A stretch of DNA of 64,000 nt, from NCBI GenBank assembly GCA_026686845.1, contig JAIVEN010000014.1, positions 15,052,001 to 15,116,000 of the forward strand. The letters are read 5' to 3'. The position numbers and the translations under genes are program-made. Positions 12,399-21,176 of the stretch are shown piece after piece (within the stretch, counting starts at the first letter, position 1; every line of letters begins with the position of its first letter). The stretch is from Adenanthera pavonina. Taxonomy: Eukaryota; Streptophyta; Magnoliopsida; Fabales; Fabaceae. The notes under the pieces are model-generated. The model worked only from the letters and a program-made list of their open reading frames with translations, was not told the origin of the DNA and did not search any database.

Positions 12399-12838
12399 TA
12401 GAAATTTTATATTAGTATTAAAATCATTATAGACAACGAGTTTATTTTAGAGGAAGATGTCTTATTTGATATAGGAGCAGAAGCTAACTGTTTCAGGGAA
12501 GGTATCATTCCTACAAAGTATTTTGAAAAAACCACCGAACGATTTAGAGGAGTTGAAAAGTCTCTTCTACAAGTTCGATACAAAATTTTAAATGTTGTTA
12601 TAGAAAACCAGGGTTTTCAAATTAAAACTCCGTTCATTATGGTTAAAGGAATGGGAGTCAAGATTATTCTTGGAGCACCTTTTGCCCATTTACTTAAACC
12701 TTATTTAACAGATAAAAACGGAATCTCAAAACAACATTTGGGAAAAACTATTTTATTTCCTTTTAAACATGCTCCCCAAATAAAGCAATTAAACTTAGTT
12801 GCTCATAAGCAAAAACAAATTAATTTTCTTTAATAAGA
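12399..12838 (+). pseudogene. Retropepsin-like protease part of ORF1
   Basis: The segment VLFDIGAEANCF (about 12454-12490) sits where a retroviral-type aspartic protease carries D-[ST]-G. Here the middle position is Ile, so the active-site triplet is non-standard and probably inactive. Downstream, VKIILGAPFAHLL (about 12658-12696) fits the conserved ILG region of these proteases. Bounded by a stop at 12399 and a double stop at 12831-12836. Confidence 0.65.
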
Positions 12839-12839
12839 A

Positions 12840-14309
12840 ATCTCTTTTAAACGAATTGAGCAGCAACTAGCCACACAAAATATCCAAAAACAAATTTCAA
12901 ATTGTCAGCAAGATATTCTTAAAACCATTTGTTCAGATTTACCTAATGCTTTTTGGGATAGAAAAAAGCATATAGTAGATCTACCATATGAAAAGAATTT
13001 CAATGAAAAACAAATTCCTACTAAAGCTCGCCCAATTCAAATGAATTCAGAGCATTTACAAATTTGTAGAAGTGAAATCAAGGATTTGTTAAAAAAGAAT
13101 TTGATCAGGAAATCAAGAAGTCCTTGGTCTTGCGCTGCATTCTATGTCAATAACAGTGCAGAACAAGAAAGATGAGTTCCTCGATTAGTAATTAACTATA
13201 AACCTTTAAACAAAGTTTTACAATGGATCAGGTATCCCATTCCAAACAAATCTGATTTACTGAAAAGACTTTATTCTACAAAACTATTTTCAAAGTTTGA
13301 TATGAAATCTGGATTTTGGCAAATCCAAATAGCTGAAAAGGATAGGTATAAAACTGCCTTTACTGTACCATTTGGACAGTATGAGTGGAATGTTATGCCT
13401 TTCGAATTAAAAAATGCTTCTTCTAAGTTTCAAAGAATAATGAATGATATATTCAATAATAATGATCAATTCATCATAGTATACATAGATGATGTTTTGA
13501 TCTATTCTCATTCAATAGATCAACATTTTAAACATGTTTATAAATTTATGAGAATTGCCAAAACCAATGGTTTAGCAGTTTCAAAAAAGAAAATTAGCCT
13601 TTTCCAAACAAAAATTAGATTTTTGGAACATTGGATATCTCAAGGATCCATAGTACCTATTGAAAGGTCTATAGAATTTGCTGATAAATTTCCAGATCAA
13701 ATTATTGACAAAACCCAACTTCAAAGATTTTTGGGGTGTTTAAACTATGTTTCTGATTTCATTCCTCATTTAAGTAACTTCATTAAACCCTTACATGAGA
13801 GTCTAAAGTCTAATCCTCCCCTATGGACTGATGTTCACACAAACATTGTCAAACAAATTAAATCTCAGGTTAAGCAAATTTCTTGTCTTACCCTTCCAAA
13901 TCCTTCTGCCTTAAAAATTGTTGAAACTGATGCCTCTGATATAGGTTATGGTGGCATTCTCAAACAACAGGTCAATGGTAAGGAACAAATTGTGTCTTTT
14001 ACCTCAAAACATTGGAATAATACTCAGCAAAATTATTCCACAATTAAAAAGGAAATTCTTGCAATAGTTTTATGCATCTCCAAATTTCAATCTGATTTAT
14101 TAAATTAAAAGTTTTTACTTCGGATTGATTGCAAATCGGCAAAAGATGTTTTGCAAAAAGATGTTAAAAACATTGCATCAAAACAAATTTTTGCTAGATG
14201 GCAAGCCATCTTAAGCATTTTCGATTTTGACATTGAATTTATAAAAGGCTCTTCAAACTCTCTTCCGGATTTTCTTACGAGAGAATTTCTACAGGGTAAA
14301 CCTTCCTAA
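12840..14309 (+). pseudogene. Reverse transcriptase-RNase H part of ORF1
   Basis: RT landmarks in order: LINKxx-type start region IRKSRSPWSCAAFYV, LVINYKPLN, FDMKSGFWQIQI, FTVPFGQYEWNVMPF and the catalytic YIDDVLIYS (about 13480-13506). Next come the connection region FLGCLNYVSDFIPHLS and RNase H with ETDASDIGYGG (about 13921-13953). Stops at 13173 and 14106 break it. The YIDD box is intact. There is no integrase after RNase H, which separates it from Ty3/gypsy elements. Confidence 0.88.
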
Positions 14310-14321
14310 GAAAACCAACCC

Positions 14322-15770
14322 ATGCCTCCAAAAAAGAAAAAAGATCCCAGTGAGGGCAAACAAAAAGAAGCAAGCATCTTTCAAGACTCTCAGTCTGAAG
14401 TTTCAAGCGCTGAACTTGAAATTGTCATGAAAAACCTACTTCAGCAAATTGGATCTCAAACACAAGGATCTAACCCAATAGTCAAACAGGAGTCATCTAC
14501 TCCCTCTGGATCATCGATCCAACTAACCCAAACTGGGCCTTCAGCCCAACAAATTTCAGGGTCTTCAACCCAAAAGAGCAAACCTTCAAACAAAAAAACC
14601 TTGGCCTTATATGCTCAAGAGTTCGCTCTAAAACAATTACCCCAAACAACTTGGCAACAGGCTCTTATGCCCAAGCAAGAATACGATAGAGCAAACCAAC
14701 AACCAATAGTCTCAAAAAGCCAACCTATGAAAGTGGTTGCCTCTACCTCAAAAACAATTGTTTCCCAAACTCCTCCAATCATGACTACTCCTTACTTCCC
14801 CAAAGAAAATCAAGTAAGGAATTTGATCCAAATCGAACCCGAATTTTATCATTCAGACCCAAACCAGGTGGCCAAAAATGTTTTCCCTTCTGGATTTCAG
14901 TATAAGCCATCAGATTTAAGAAAAACTCGAGAATTTTATGAGTTAATATTAGTTCATTCTGAATCAGTGAATCTTGAACAGAAAACTAATAAGAAGAATG
15001 GGCCAATAATAACCCATAGTACTTTACAGATTCTTAAGGTTCTCACTCCATCTCAGTGGGGGCAACCTTTAGAAAAACCTAAACATTTTGGGATACTATA
15101 TGAACCACAAGGATACAATTATTGGGACTACGTAGATGCGTGGTATCATGTATTGTATTTTCAAAATGAAACATTTTCTCATACTTGGTTCATATATTTT
15201 AAAACAAAAACTAAATATGACTTCCCTCAATGGTTCGTTCACTGGTGGAATTTCGTAGGACCAGTTCCTCAGATATTACCTCCACAAGTGGAACAAGCAT
15301 TTGAGTTATTCAAACAAAAATTTAACTATAATGAAGACCCTTTTCCTCTTGATCTTCATTATTTTTCAAAATTGTCTGTGTCCTGGATCTTTGCATGGAA
15401 GTATAAATTCTCTGCATCAGTCCCTGGAACAACTATCTTGCCCATACTGCAAAGAATACCCTCGGTAAGATGGTGGGCCAAATTTGACCTAAAACGAATA
15501 GATTGTAAAGCTGTTGAAAAATGGTTCAAAGAAAATCCCAAATGGCTTTGCCAAACTGAACAAAGCAAATTTCTGAATCAAAGAACTGGAATACAATCTA
15601 TGTTGGCATCATCTACTGACAAAGCTAGCTTAATGAGCCAGCTAACTACTGTGCTACAGCTCCTCCAACAACAGGAGACCTCCTCTTCTAAAGACCAAGA
15701 AACATCTTCGTCAACTTCCGAAAATCAAAACGAAGAAAATGAAGATTTTATTGATCTTAATGAAGATTAA
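14322..15770 (+). CDS. Intact pararetroviral ORF2, function unknown
   Basis: 482 codons, starting 12 bases after the ORF1 stop. The N-terminus PPKKKKDPSEGKQ looks like a monopartite nuclear localisation signal. Residues 1-160 are low-complexity and rich in Gln, Ser and Thr. Residues about 165-430 form a compact-looking domain rich in Trp, Phe and Tyr (NYWDYVDAWYHVLYF, FPQWFVHWWNFVGP). The C-terminus is Gln/Ser-rich and ends in an acidic tail (EENEDFIDLNED). No enzyme motif or membrane segment is visible. Florendoviruses are reported with a second ORF of unknown function in this position. It is striking that this ORF has no stop while ORF1 has at least nine. Confidence 0.82.
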   Translation: MPPKKKKDPSEGKQKEASIFQDSQSEVSSAELEIVMKNLLQQIGSQTQGSNPIVKQESSTPSGSSIQLTQTGPSAQQISGSSTQKSKPSNKKTLALYAQEFALKQLPQTTWQQALMPKQEYDRANQQPIVSKSQPMKVVASTSKTIVSQTPPIMTTPYFPKENQVRNLIQIEPEFYHSDPNQVAKNVFPSGFQYKPSDLRKTREFYELILVHSESVNLEQKTNKKNGPIITHSTLQILKVLTPSQWGQPLEKPKHFGILYEPQGYNYWDYVDAWYHVLYFQNETFSHTWFIYFKTKTKYDFPQWFVHWWNFVGPVPQILPPQVEQAFELFKQKFNYNEDPFPLDLHYFSKLSVSWIFAWKYKFSASVPGTTILPILQRIPSVRWWAKFDLKRIDCKAVEKWFKENPKWLCQTEQSKFLNQRTGIQSMLASSTDKASLMSQLTTVLQLLQQQETSSSKDQETSSSTSENQNEENEDFIDLNED

Positions 15771-16337
15771 AACCAACGCTAGTCACTGATAAACATTGTG
15801 GTGTCAGCATTCATTTTAATTTTCAAAACGACGTCGTATTTGCCAGAAAAAATTGTAGTGTCGGCAAAATACTGTGTCAAGTACAAACCGGAACTATTTA
15901 AATAGTGCCAGTCACTAACAAGTTACCGGTCAAAGTTAGGATTTCTTTCTCTATATAAGGAGACCTTGCCTCAAAGGAAATCTCAGAATTTGAGAGAGAA
16001 GCTTAAAAACAGTCTCAAAGCATTCTGAGCGCTCCTTCTAGAGTACCTCCTAGAGAGATTTCCCTTCCTCCGTTCTTCTCCTTGTAAGTTTTATATGCTT
16101 TAAATAAAATCTTTCTTTTCAAAATTCTTTTTCATTCTGCATTCATATCATTACCCTGTTCAGATGAACTAATTTGGCTGGTTCTACCGCCTAGTTCATT
16201 AAGAACAACCCCCTTTTGCATATTTACTTTATGTCTCATATTGTTTATATTATGTGTTAAGTAGTCCGTCTACTCCTCTTCTTCACATCCTTATTATTTT
16301 CTCCCTCTTTCTTTCCTCCTTCGGGGCCACTCTCCTC
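15771..16337 (+). promoter_or_regulatory. Pararetroviral promoter and poly(A) region
   Basis: Large intergenic region of the virus. CTATATAAGGAG at 15950-15961 matches the TATA region of caulimovirid full-length-RNA promoters. An ACGACGTCGT palindrome (about 15829-15838) is a candidate bZIP site about 120 bases upstream. An AATAAA at about 16103-16108 lies about 120 bases past the expected start. That fits the pararetroviral habit of reading past the poly(A) site once and making a terminally redundant RNA. Confidence 0.65.
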
Positions 16338-16677
16338 TACCAACATTAATGTAGTAAAGCAAGAATGGAAAACTTCAGATCAAACAGTTTTTTCAAAATT
16401 TCCTCCTACAACAGTCATCCAAATACCAGGTAAGGTAGATAACCTGAACCAGCCCATTTGGGCCTCCCCTTTTAAATATAAAAGTACTTCTGAAAATGTT
16501 TGCCCAAATGATGTCAAAAATATTGTTGAACAAAACAATTATACTAATTTTTATTTACAAAAGATATGTGATTGTTTAATTTAGCAATCGGATTTTCAAC
16601 CCAAGATAACTAGGCCAGAACCAAAACCTGAAACACCTTTAATCCAAAAGCCTCTTTTTAAACCCTTTGAGTATTCA
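16338..16677 (+). pseudogene. Displaced ORF1 fragment 1 (copy of about 10283-10622)
   Basis: Close copy of the end of the movement-protein region, beginning 'taccaacattaatgtag'. It carries its own changes, including a TAG within TTTAGCAATCGG near 16581. It follows the promoter region with no coding continuity. Confidence 0.85.
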
Positions 16678-16877
16678 TTTTTCTACTTTAGGAGAACCAA
16701 GAGACATAAATGTTTTACAAAAGGATTTTCAAATTAATAAACCCTCCTTACAAGAGGAATTTTACTCTTTAGAAAATATTTCAAAAAGAGAATGGTTTTT
16801 CAAACATTTTCAAGGAAAAAGGAGAAAACAAATCCAAAACCAATTTTACTCATTTCTCGAGATTATTAAAACAAATC
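16678..16877 (+). pseudogene. Displaced ORF1 fragment 2 (copy of about 10022-10221)
   Basis: Begins 'tttttctactttaggag' and copies the sequence that lies upstream of fragment 1 in the parent, so the two pieces are in swapped order. A short open frame spans the junction (16667-16921) but has no likely function. Confidence 0.85.
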
Positions 16878-17102
16878 ATGTTCATCTTTCAAATCTAAGG
16901 TTCGATCCGGATAACAGTTGAAGTAAACAGGTCCATCATTTAGACCCATTTTTGCAGCTGCTAATAACAAATCGGCATATGTATAATGTCTAGCATCTTG
17001 AAGGCATACTAAACATGATACATTTAACCCTTTTCTTATTAATGGTTTAATCGCAACTTGAACACATCCTATATGTAAATAGTTATATTCCCTTTTATGC
17101 TT
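16877..17102 (-). pseudogene. Displaced ORF1 fragment 3, inverted (reverse copy of about 9207-9432)
   Basis: Reverse complement of the movement-protein core, for example CATGTTCATCTTTCAAATCT against AGATTTGAAAGATGAACATG at 9414-9433. It ends at 17102 where MITE sequence resumes. Confidence 0.85.
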
Positions 17103-17437
17103 AACTGTTTTTGGAAACAGAAAATTCAGAAAACTTGTTTGATAAATCTGTTTTTTAGAAACTATTTTGGAAAATAGAAAAATAAAAAAATAGAAAACTC
17201 AGAACACTTTTGAGGTGTTTTGTAGATTTTGTTCTAGAAAATACAAGAAAATGTGAGAAACATGCGTCTTATTAATGATAAAGTTATAAGTTTTGAATAA
17301 CCCTATCACTCATTAGTTATGATTTTGAGAATAATTACTCAAATAAATTTTTTTGTTTTCTTATGTTTAAATCTTATTATAAAAAACAATTTTCATAAAC
17401 AAGAAAACAGCAAATATTGTCATATAGGCCTAATACT

Positions 17438-18530
17438 CTAAATGGAAATGGAAGAGAAAGCATTCCGTGGATCCTTGACTTGACAGCAACATAATCCTTC
17501 ATAGAGACTGTGCGAAAACGAGGAACAGAGCCGAACGGAGAAAGAACAAAGTCAGGTGGGGGATTATGGAAATAAGCAAGGGAGTATCGTTGAGAGGTCT
17601 TATTCACGGTGACGCGATGAAGCAGAGAGGAAAACCTTGCGTTGGAGGGTACGTGAAGGATGTCGCCGACGAGGACGACGAGTGCATCTGGGTCTGGGTG
17701 CACCGGAACCCACCGTGTTCCTTCTTTGAAGACCTGGGGCCCATTGGTTGGGTTTTGGGTTTGGATTTGGGATAGGTGGATCAATGTGATAAGGGAGGTA
17801 TCTTTGTGTGGGGTGAAACCCATGGCTTGATCCGGGTCGGGGCAACATGGGGACGATTCCAACTGAATTACGTGAGTGCTCCTGCTTAAACCTTCCAATT
17901 TCTCCTCGTCACACATTCCCAACAACTTGAATAATTGATCTGTTAGATCATCTGCTAGTATCTTCAGTGGCTTCTGAATTTCTTCCATTATTTCATTGCA
18001 TTAACATACCCAAATAATCTTTTTTTTTTTTAGTAAGAAAAAGAAAACCTAGCAAAAACTCATGAAGATATGTATGCTAATTTTAATAAAGCAATGCCTA
18101 CAGCTATATATACGTGTAAACTGTAATAACAACATACCAAAAACGGGCATGATCATGATGAGGCAAGACTTTTTTAACATCATCATAGGAAGAGCCGAAG
18201 ATGGTGAATCCTTCGTGTCACATGGACTTAGGGAAGAATGGCGATATGTAAGCTGGGCCGTAGCCGGCAATGGAGCCGGGAGGCCTTAAGGCTTTGAGCT
18301 TCTGCTCTGTCGGGACAGAGAAGAGGTGTTTGATCTCCTCGTCCACATCCTTCAATAGAGATAAGGGTATTCCGTGGTTCTTCACTCGAAAAACACCCCA
18401 GTTAATTCTCGCATGCATGCCTCATTGCTTCCAGGATCCTTGAGGTCCACCACTGGTATGGATGCCGACTCGGAGATGACGTCGGAGCATCCTTAATTAA
18501 GACCAGTATGCGTGAGAGTCAGAGGTGCTA
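17438..18530 (-). pseudogene. GA3ox-like 2-oxoglutarate dioxygenase pseudogene
   Basis: Two-exon gene broken in several ways. Exon 1 (about 18530-18138) has lost its N-terminal codons. It is frameshifted after SIPVVDLKDP and has TGA (18218-18220) at the Trp of the family's MWHEGF motif. The 5' splice site (GT at 18137-18136) is intact, but the acceptor that reads AG in the sister gene is AA here (17997-17996). Exon 2 (17995-17438) keeps the iron ligands HKD (near 17810) and LHRV and the co-substrate motif RYS. A one-base deletion near 17465 shifts the frame, so the old stop (17440-17438) is missed and the frame runs into MITE sequence to 17377. GA3-oxidases activate gibberellins. Confidence 0.85.
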
Positions 18531-18541
18531 TACTGTCCAAG

Positions 18542-18549
18542 TATTTATA
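18542..18549 (-). promoter_or_regulatory. TATA box before the truncated GA3ox-like copy
   Basis: CCTATAAATAC on the minus strand, inside a stretch shared with the promoter regions at 1-50 and 62479-62486. Here it is fused almost directly to coding sequence (..CTCTGACTCTCACGC), so the untranslated leader and the first codons are missing. Confidence 0.5.
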
Positions 18550-18552
18550 GGC

Positions 18553-18882
18553 TTACAAGTTACAAGAGTTAGACCTTAAGGCTTTAGCCTCGTGCTCCGC
18601 CGGGAGGGAGAAGAGGCGCTTGATCTCCTCGTCCACCTCCGTGAATAGGAATAAGGGTATTCCATGGTTCTTCAATTGAAAAGCACCCCACTCCTCGCAT
18701 GCAACCCTTATTGCTTCCATGGCGTCAGGATTCCTGAGGTCCACCACCGGGATCGATACCGATCCGCCAGCTTTGATATCGGAGTATTCATCAGGACATG
18801 CATGAGAATCAGGTAAGCTCTTCACTGATGAAAAGTCTTGGGGGATTTGTTTGGCTTCTACGTTAGAGATAACACTGGCCAT
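18553..18882 (-). pseudogene. GA3ox-like exon-1 fragment (tandem partial duplicate)
   Basis: Open from MASVISNVEAKQ to HEAKALR, with SIPVVDLRNPDAMEAIR and WGAFQLKNHGIP of the dioxygenase N-terminal domain. After KALR the homology ends and the frame runs six residues into the promoter of the next copy. There is no exon 2 of its own. This looks like the product of unequal crossing-over within the cluster. Confidence 0.85.
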
Positions 18883-18899
18883 TTAATTTCAAAACACCT

Positions 18900-19499
18900 T
18901 TGATTTATGTCTGACGAGATTTGTGAATATATGAAGAAGTACGATTCTTGAAATGTGAATGAAAAATAAAAAATCCTACGAAATTTATATGCGTGTGCGT
19001 GTGTTAATTTGTGTGTTTTTTCAAAGGTTATCGATTCGTTAATGGTTGATTTTTGTTACAGTCAAAGGTAATTTTGTCACAGTCAAAGGTAATTTTGTCC
19101 TTATGTTTATAACCATAACTAACTAAACCTTCTTTCTGTTTTCAAAGCGATAATATATGTTTCAGCAGTTGCATTTAAATTAAGGTAACAAGTTTTTCAT
19201 GCCTTGTGATATTCCCGAAAATTATAAATGAAAAAAAAGGGAAGATATGTTGAAAGGGTGTGTGAGGAGTTTCTTTTTGTTTTCATTTTTCTCTTGTTGA
19301 TAATAAACAATAGGACACATCTCCTAGGAGAAAGGAGTGCACCAACAGGAGTATCAGATTGCTAGCTATTTCATGAATTTACAAGTTGTACTTTTTAGAT
19401 ATCTAAACATTTCCCTTTCTGTTATATATTCGCTTTGAAATAAGAGTTGTCCGATCCATAGCACACATGCAAAGCCAATATCAATTATGCGTGCTATGT
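18900..19499. other. Intergenic spacer
   Basis: AT-rich sequence with a short tandem 'cacagtcaaaggtaattttgt' duplication near 19055-19100. No gene seen. Confidence 0.5.
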
Positions 19500-19789
19500 C
19501 ACTACAAGAAAATTGAAAATTGGAAATTGGGGGCAGATTTTGAAATGGATATAATTTCGTCACAAAAATTACCACAAATTAGTCATAAAAATTTTGTGAC
19601 AAATTTTATGGTAGAAAATTCGTAAATTCATCTCAAATTTTTTACAAAATCCATCTCCAAAAATTTGAAACGAGCTAAAATAAGATCAATATGGTCTGCC
19701 ACAAAATTTGTCACGAAGCCAAAATAAGCCACAAATTTTGCTAATTTTATTGCAAATTTTTGTCACAAATTTTCAGTTTTCTTGTAGTG
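19500..19789. mobile_element. CACTA-type non-autonomous element
   Basis: Starts CACTACAAGAAAATTGAAAA and ends with its near-inverse TTTTCAGTTTTCTTGTAGTG; 290 bp. The inside is rich in imperfect repeats of AAATTTTGTGACAAATTT. CACTA ends are diagnostic of the En/Spm group. The three flanking bases (TGT and TAT) differ at one position, so the target duplication is only approximate. Confidence 0.75.
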
Positions 19790-21170
19790 TATGATCAAAG
19801 ATAGATATGGAGTAAAATTTTTCAACATAAGTCTTGGAGAGGATTGAGTGAAGAAATATAACGTCTGCTATCCAGAATATTCTATTTTTATCTTATAAAG
19901 GCTATTATATTTATATGTGCGTTTAAGTGTTAGAAAATTATAAATGATGGAATATAAGTATTTATTACTTAGATTGATAAATATCATGAGAAATCCTAAT
20001 GTTAATAGCTAAAATAAGTTGATAGTTATATGTCGAATTCTAATTTGAATTAGAATGATAGATCATATTTGAAAAATTCCATATTTTGAATTGTTATAGA
20101 CATCCATATGCTTTTGATCAATGCTATGTTTTATATGTTGATAGAATTCACATTATTTATGGGTGAAACTATATATATATATATATATATGCGTGTCATG
20201 CATATATATTGAACCTAGTGTCTTTAAAGTTATGAATATTTCACCTGTGAACTATTGAATAATAAAAGCCCAATTCAAATTTAAATTATTTTTAAAGTGT
20301 TTCTAATAATCAAATAAGAAAATCGAAGTAGTGTCGCTTTAAATAAATTTAGGGGTTGATCTTGCAAATAAAATTAATGAAACTATGATTAATATATAGC
20401 ATTTGGATGGATCGATCCAAATCCTTAATATATGGCCATAAAATACTAATTAATTAAAGCAAGAAACTAGAATGTCTTAGTAACTTAACACTATTTTGTG
20501 TTACATATGCTTTCGATTCTGGCATAAGGATTTATAGTTTTTGTTTTCTTTTTTACCACCAAGGATTTGTGGTTGAATACTGATAACTTCGTCAAAACTT
20601 AATAGAAAAATAAAATCATAAAAAACTTTCACATTTTTTTTGGCCGAAGAAATCCATTCACACTTAAAAGTGATATTTCACATGACAAAGCCTTTCCTTT
20701 ATTGCATCGTTCTATTTTTCCATCAAGTTTGTCAAACTCAGGAAGTAAGCGGATTGTATCTTCTATGTTTGTATTACTTGCAATTCAGGCAGGAATAATA
20801 GGCCTTCCCAATATCATTAATTGCTTATCACATATGCTTTTCGATCGGTGTATCTCATCGTCAGTGTAATTCTAGATGGTAATTAACATTGTTTTAGGAT
20901 TGTATTGTCGTCGTTGAAGGATGCCTGTCCCACAAGTCTATAATTAATTTGAACTCTTTGATTGGAGATTTTTGCATCGCTCTCGATCATTGTCTCCAAT
21001 ATTATAACTAAAATAAACATAATATTATACTTTATTTAATAAAAAATATGCGATAACTAACAGCATCATATATAACTCCGACGACATGACCATATAACAT
21101 TGAGACTCATAATGTATGACTCATAACATTGTGACTTATTATGAGTAAATGTAATTAGGAGCCGGAGATG
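19790..21170. other. Intergenic spacer
   Basis: AT-rich, with a short (AT)n at about 20170-20190. No gene, RNA or element recognised. Confidence 0.5.
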
Positions 21171-21176
21171 ATAAGT

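Larger units (their letters stand above)
8892..14309 (+). pseudogene. Pararetroviral ORF1 polyprotein, interrupted by stops
   Basis: One reading frame runs from the ATG at 8892 to a terminal TAA at 14307-14309. It carries movement protein, capsid/zinc knuckle, aspartic protease, reverse transcriptase and RNase H in that order. In-frame stops lie at 10947, 11391, 11727, 12279, 12399, 12831, 12834, 13173 and 14106. I detect no frameshift over 5.4 kb. Most stops are one transition from a Gln or Trp codon, as expected if methylated cytosines decayed after integration. The protein cannot be made intact. Confidence 0.88.
8114..17102 (+). mobile_element. Endogenous pararetrovirus (Caulimoviridae, probably Florendovirus) block
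   Basis: About 9 kb of integrated virus. Layout: a movement-protein fragment (8114-8397); an apparent full genome from 8398 to 16337 with primer site, leader, ORF1, ORF2 and promoter/poly(A) region; then three displaced movement-protein pieces (16338-17102). ORF1 order is MP, capsid/zinc knuckle, protease, RT, RNase H, with a separate downstream ORF2 and no integrase. That order matches the two-ORF layout described for florendoviruses. The genus call is from architecture only; a petuvirus-like relative is the main alternative. ORF1 is broken by many stops. Confidence 0.85.
8083..17430 (+). mobile_element. MITE family A, copy 2, split by the pararetrovirus
   Basis: The left end is 8083-8113 (GGCCTATTTGATTCTG..). 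The rest, 17103-17430, carries the family's inner sequence and its right end ..CATATAGGCC. Joined, the pieces line up with the copy at 25517-25892, so the viral block was inserted about 30 bp inside this MITE. Its right end abuts the stop region of the dioxygenase pseudogene at 17438. Confidence 0.7.
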
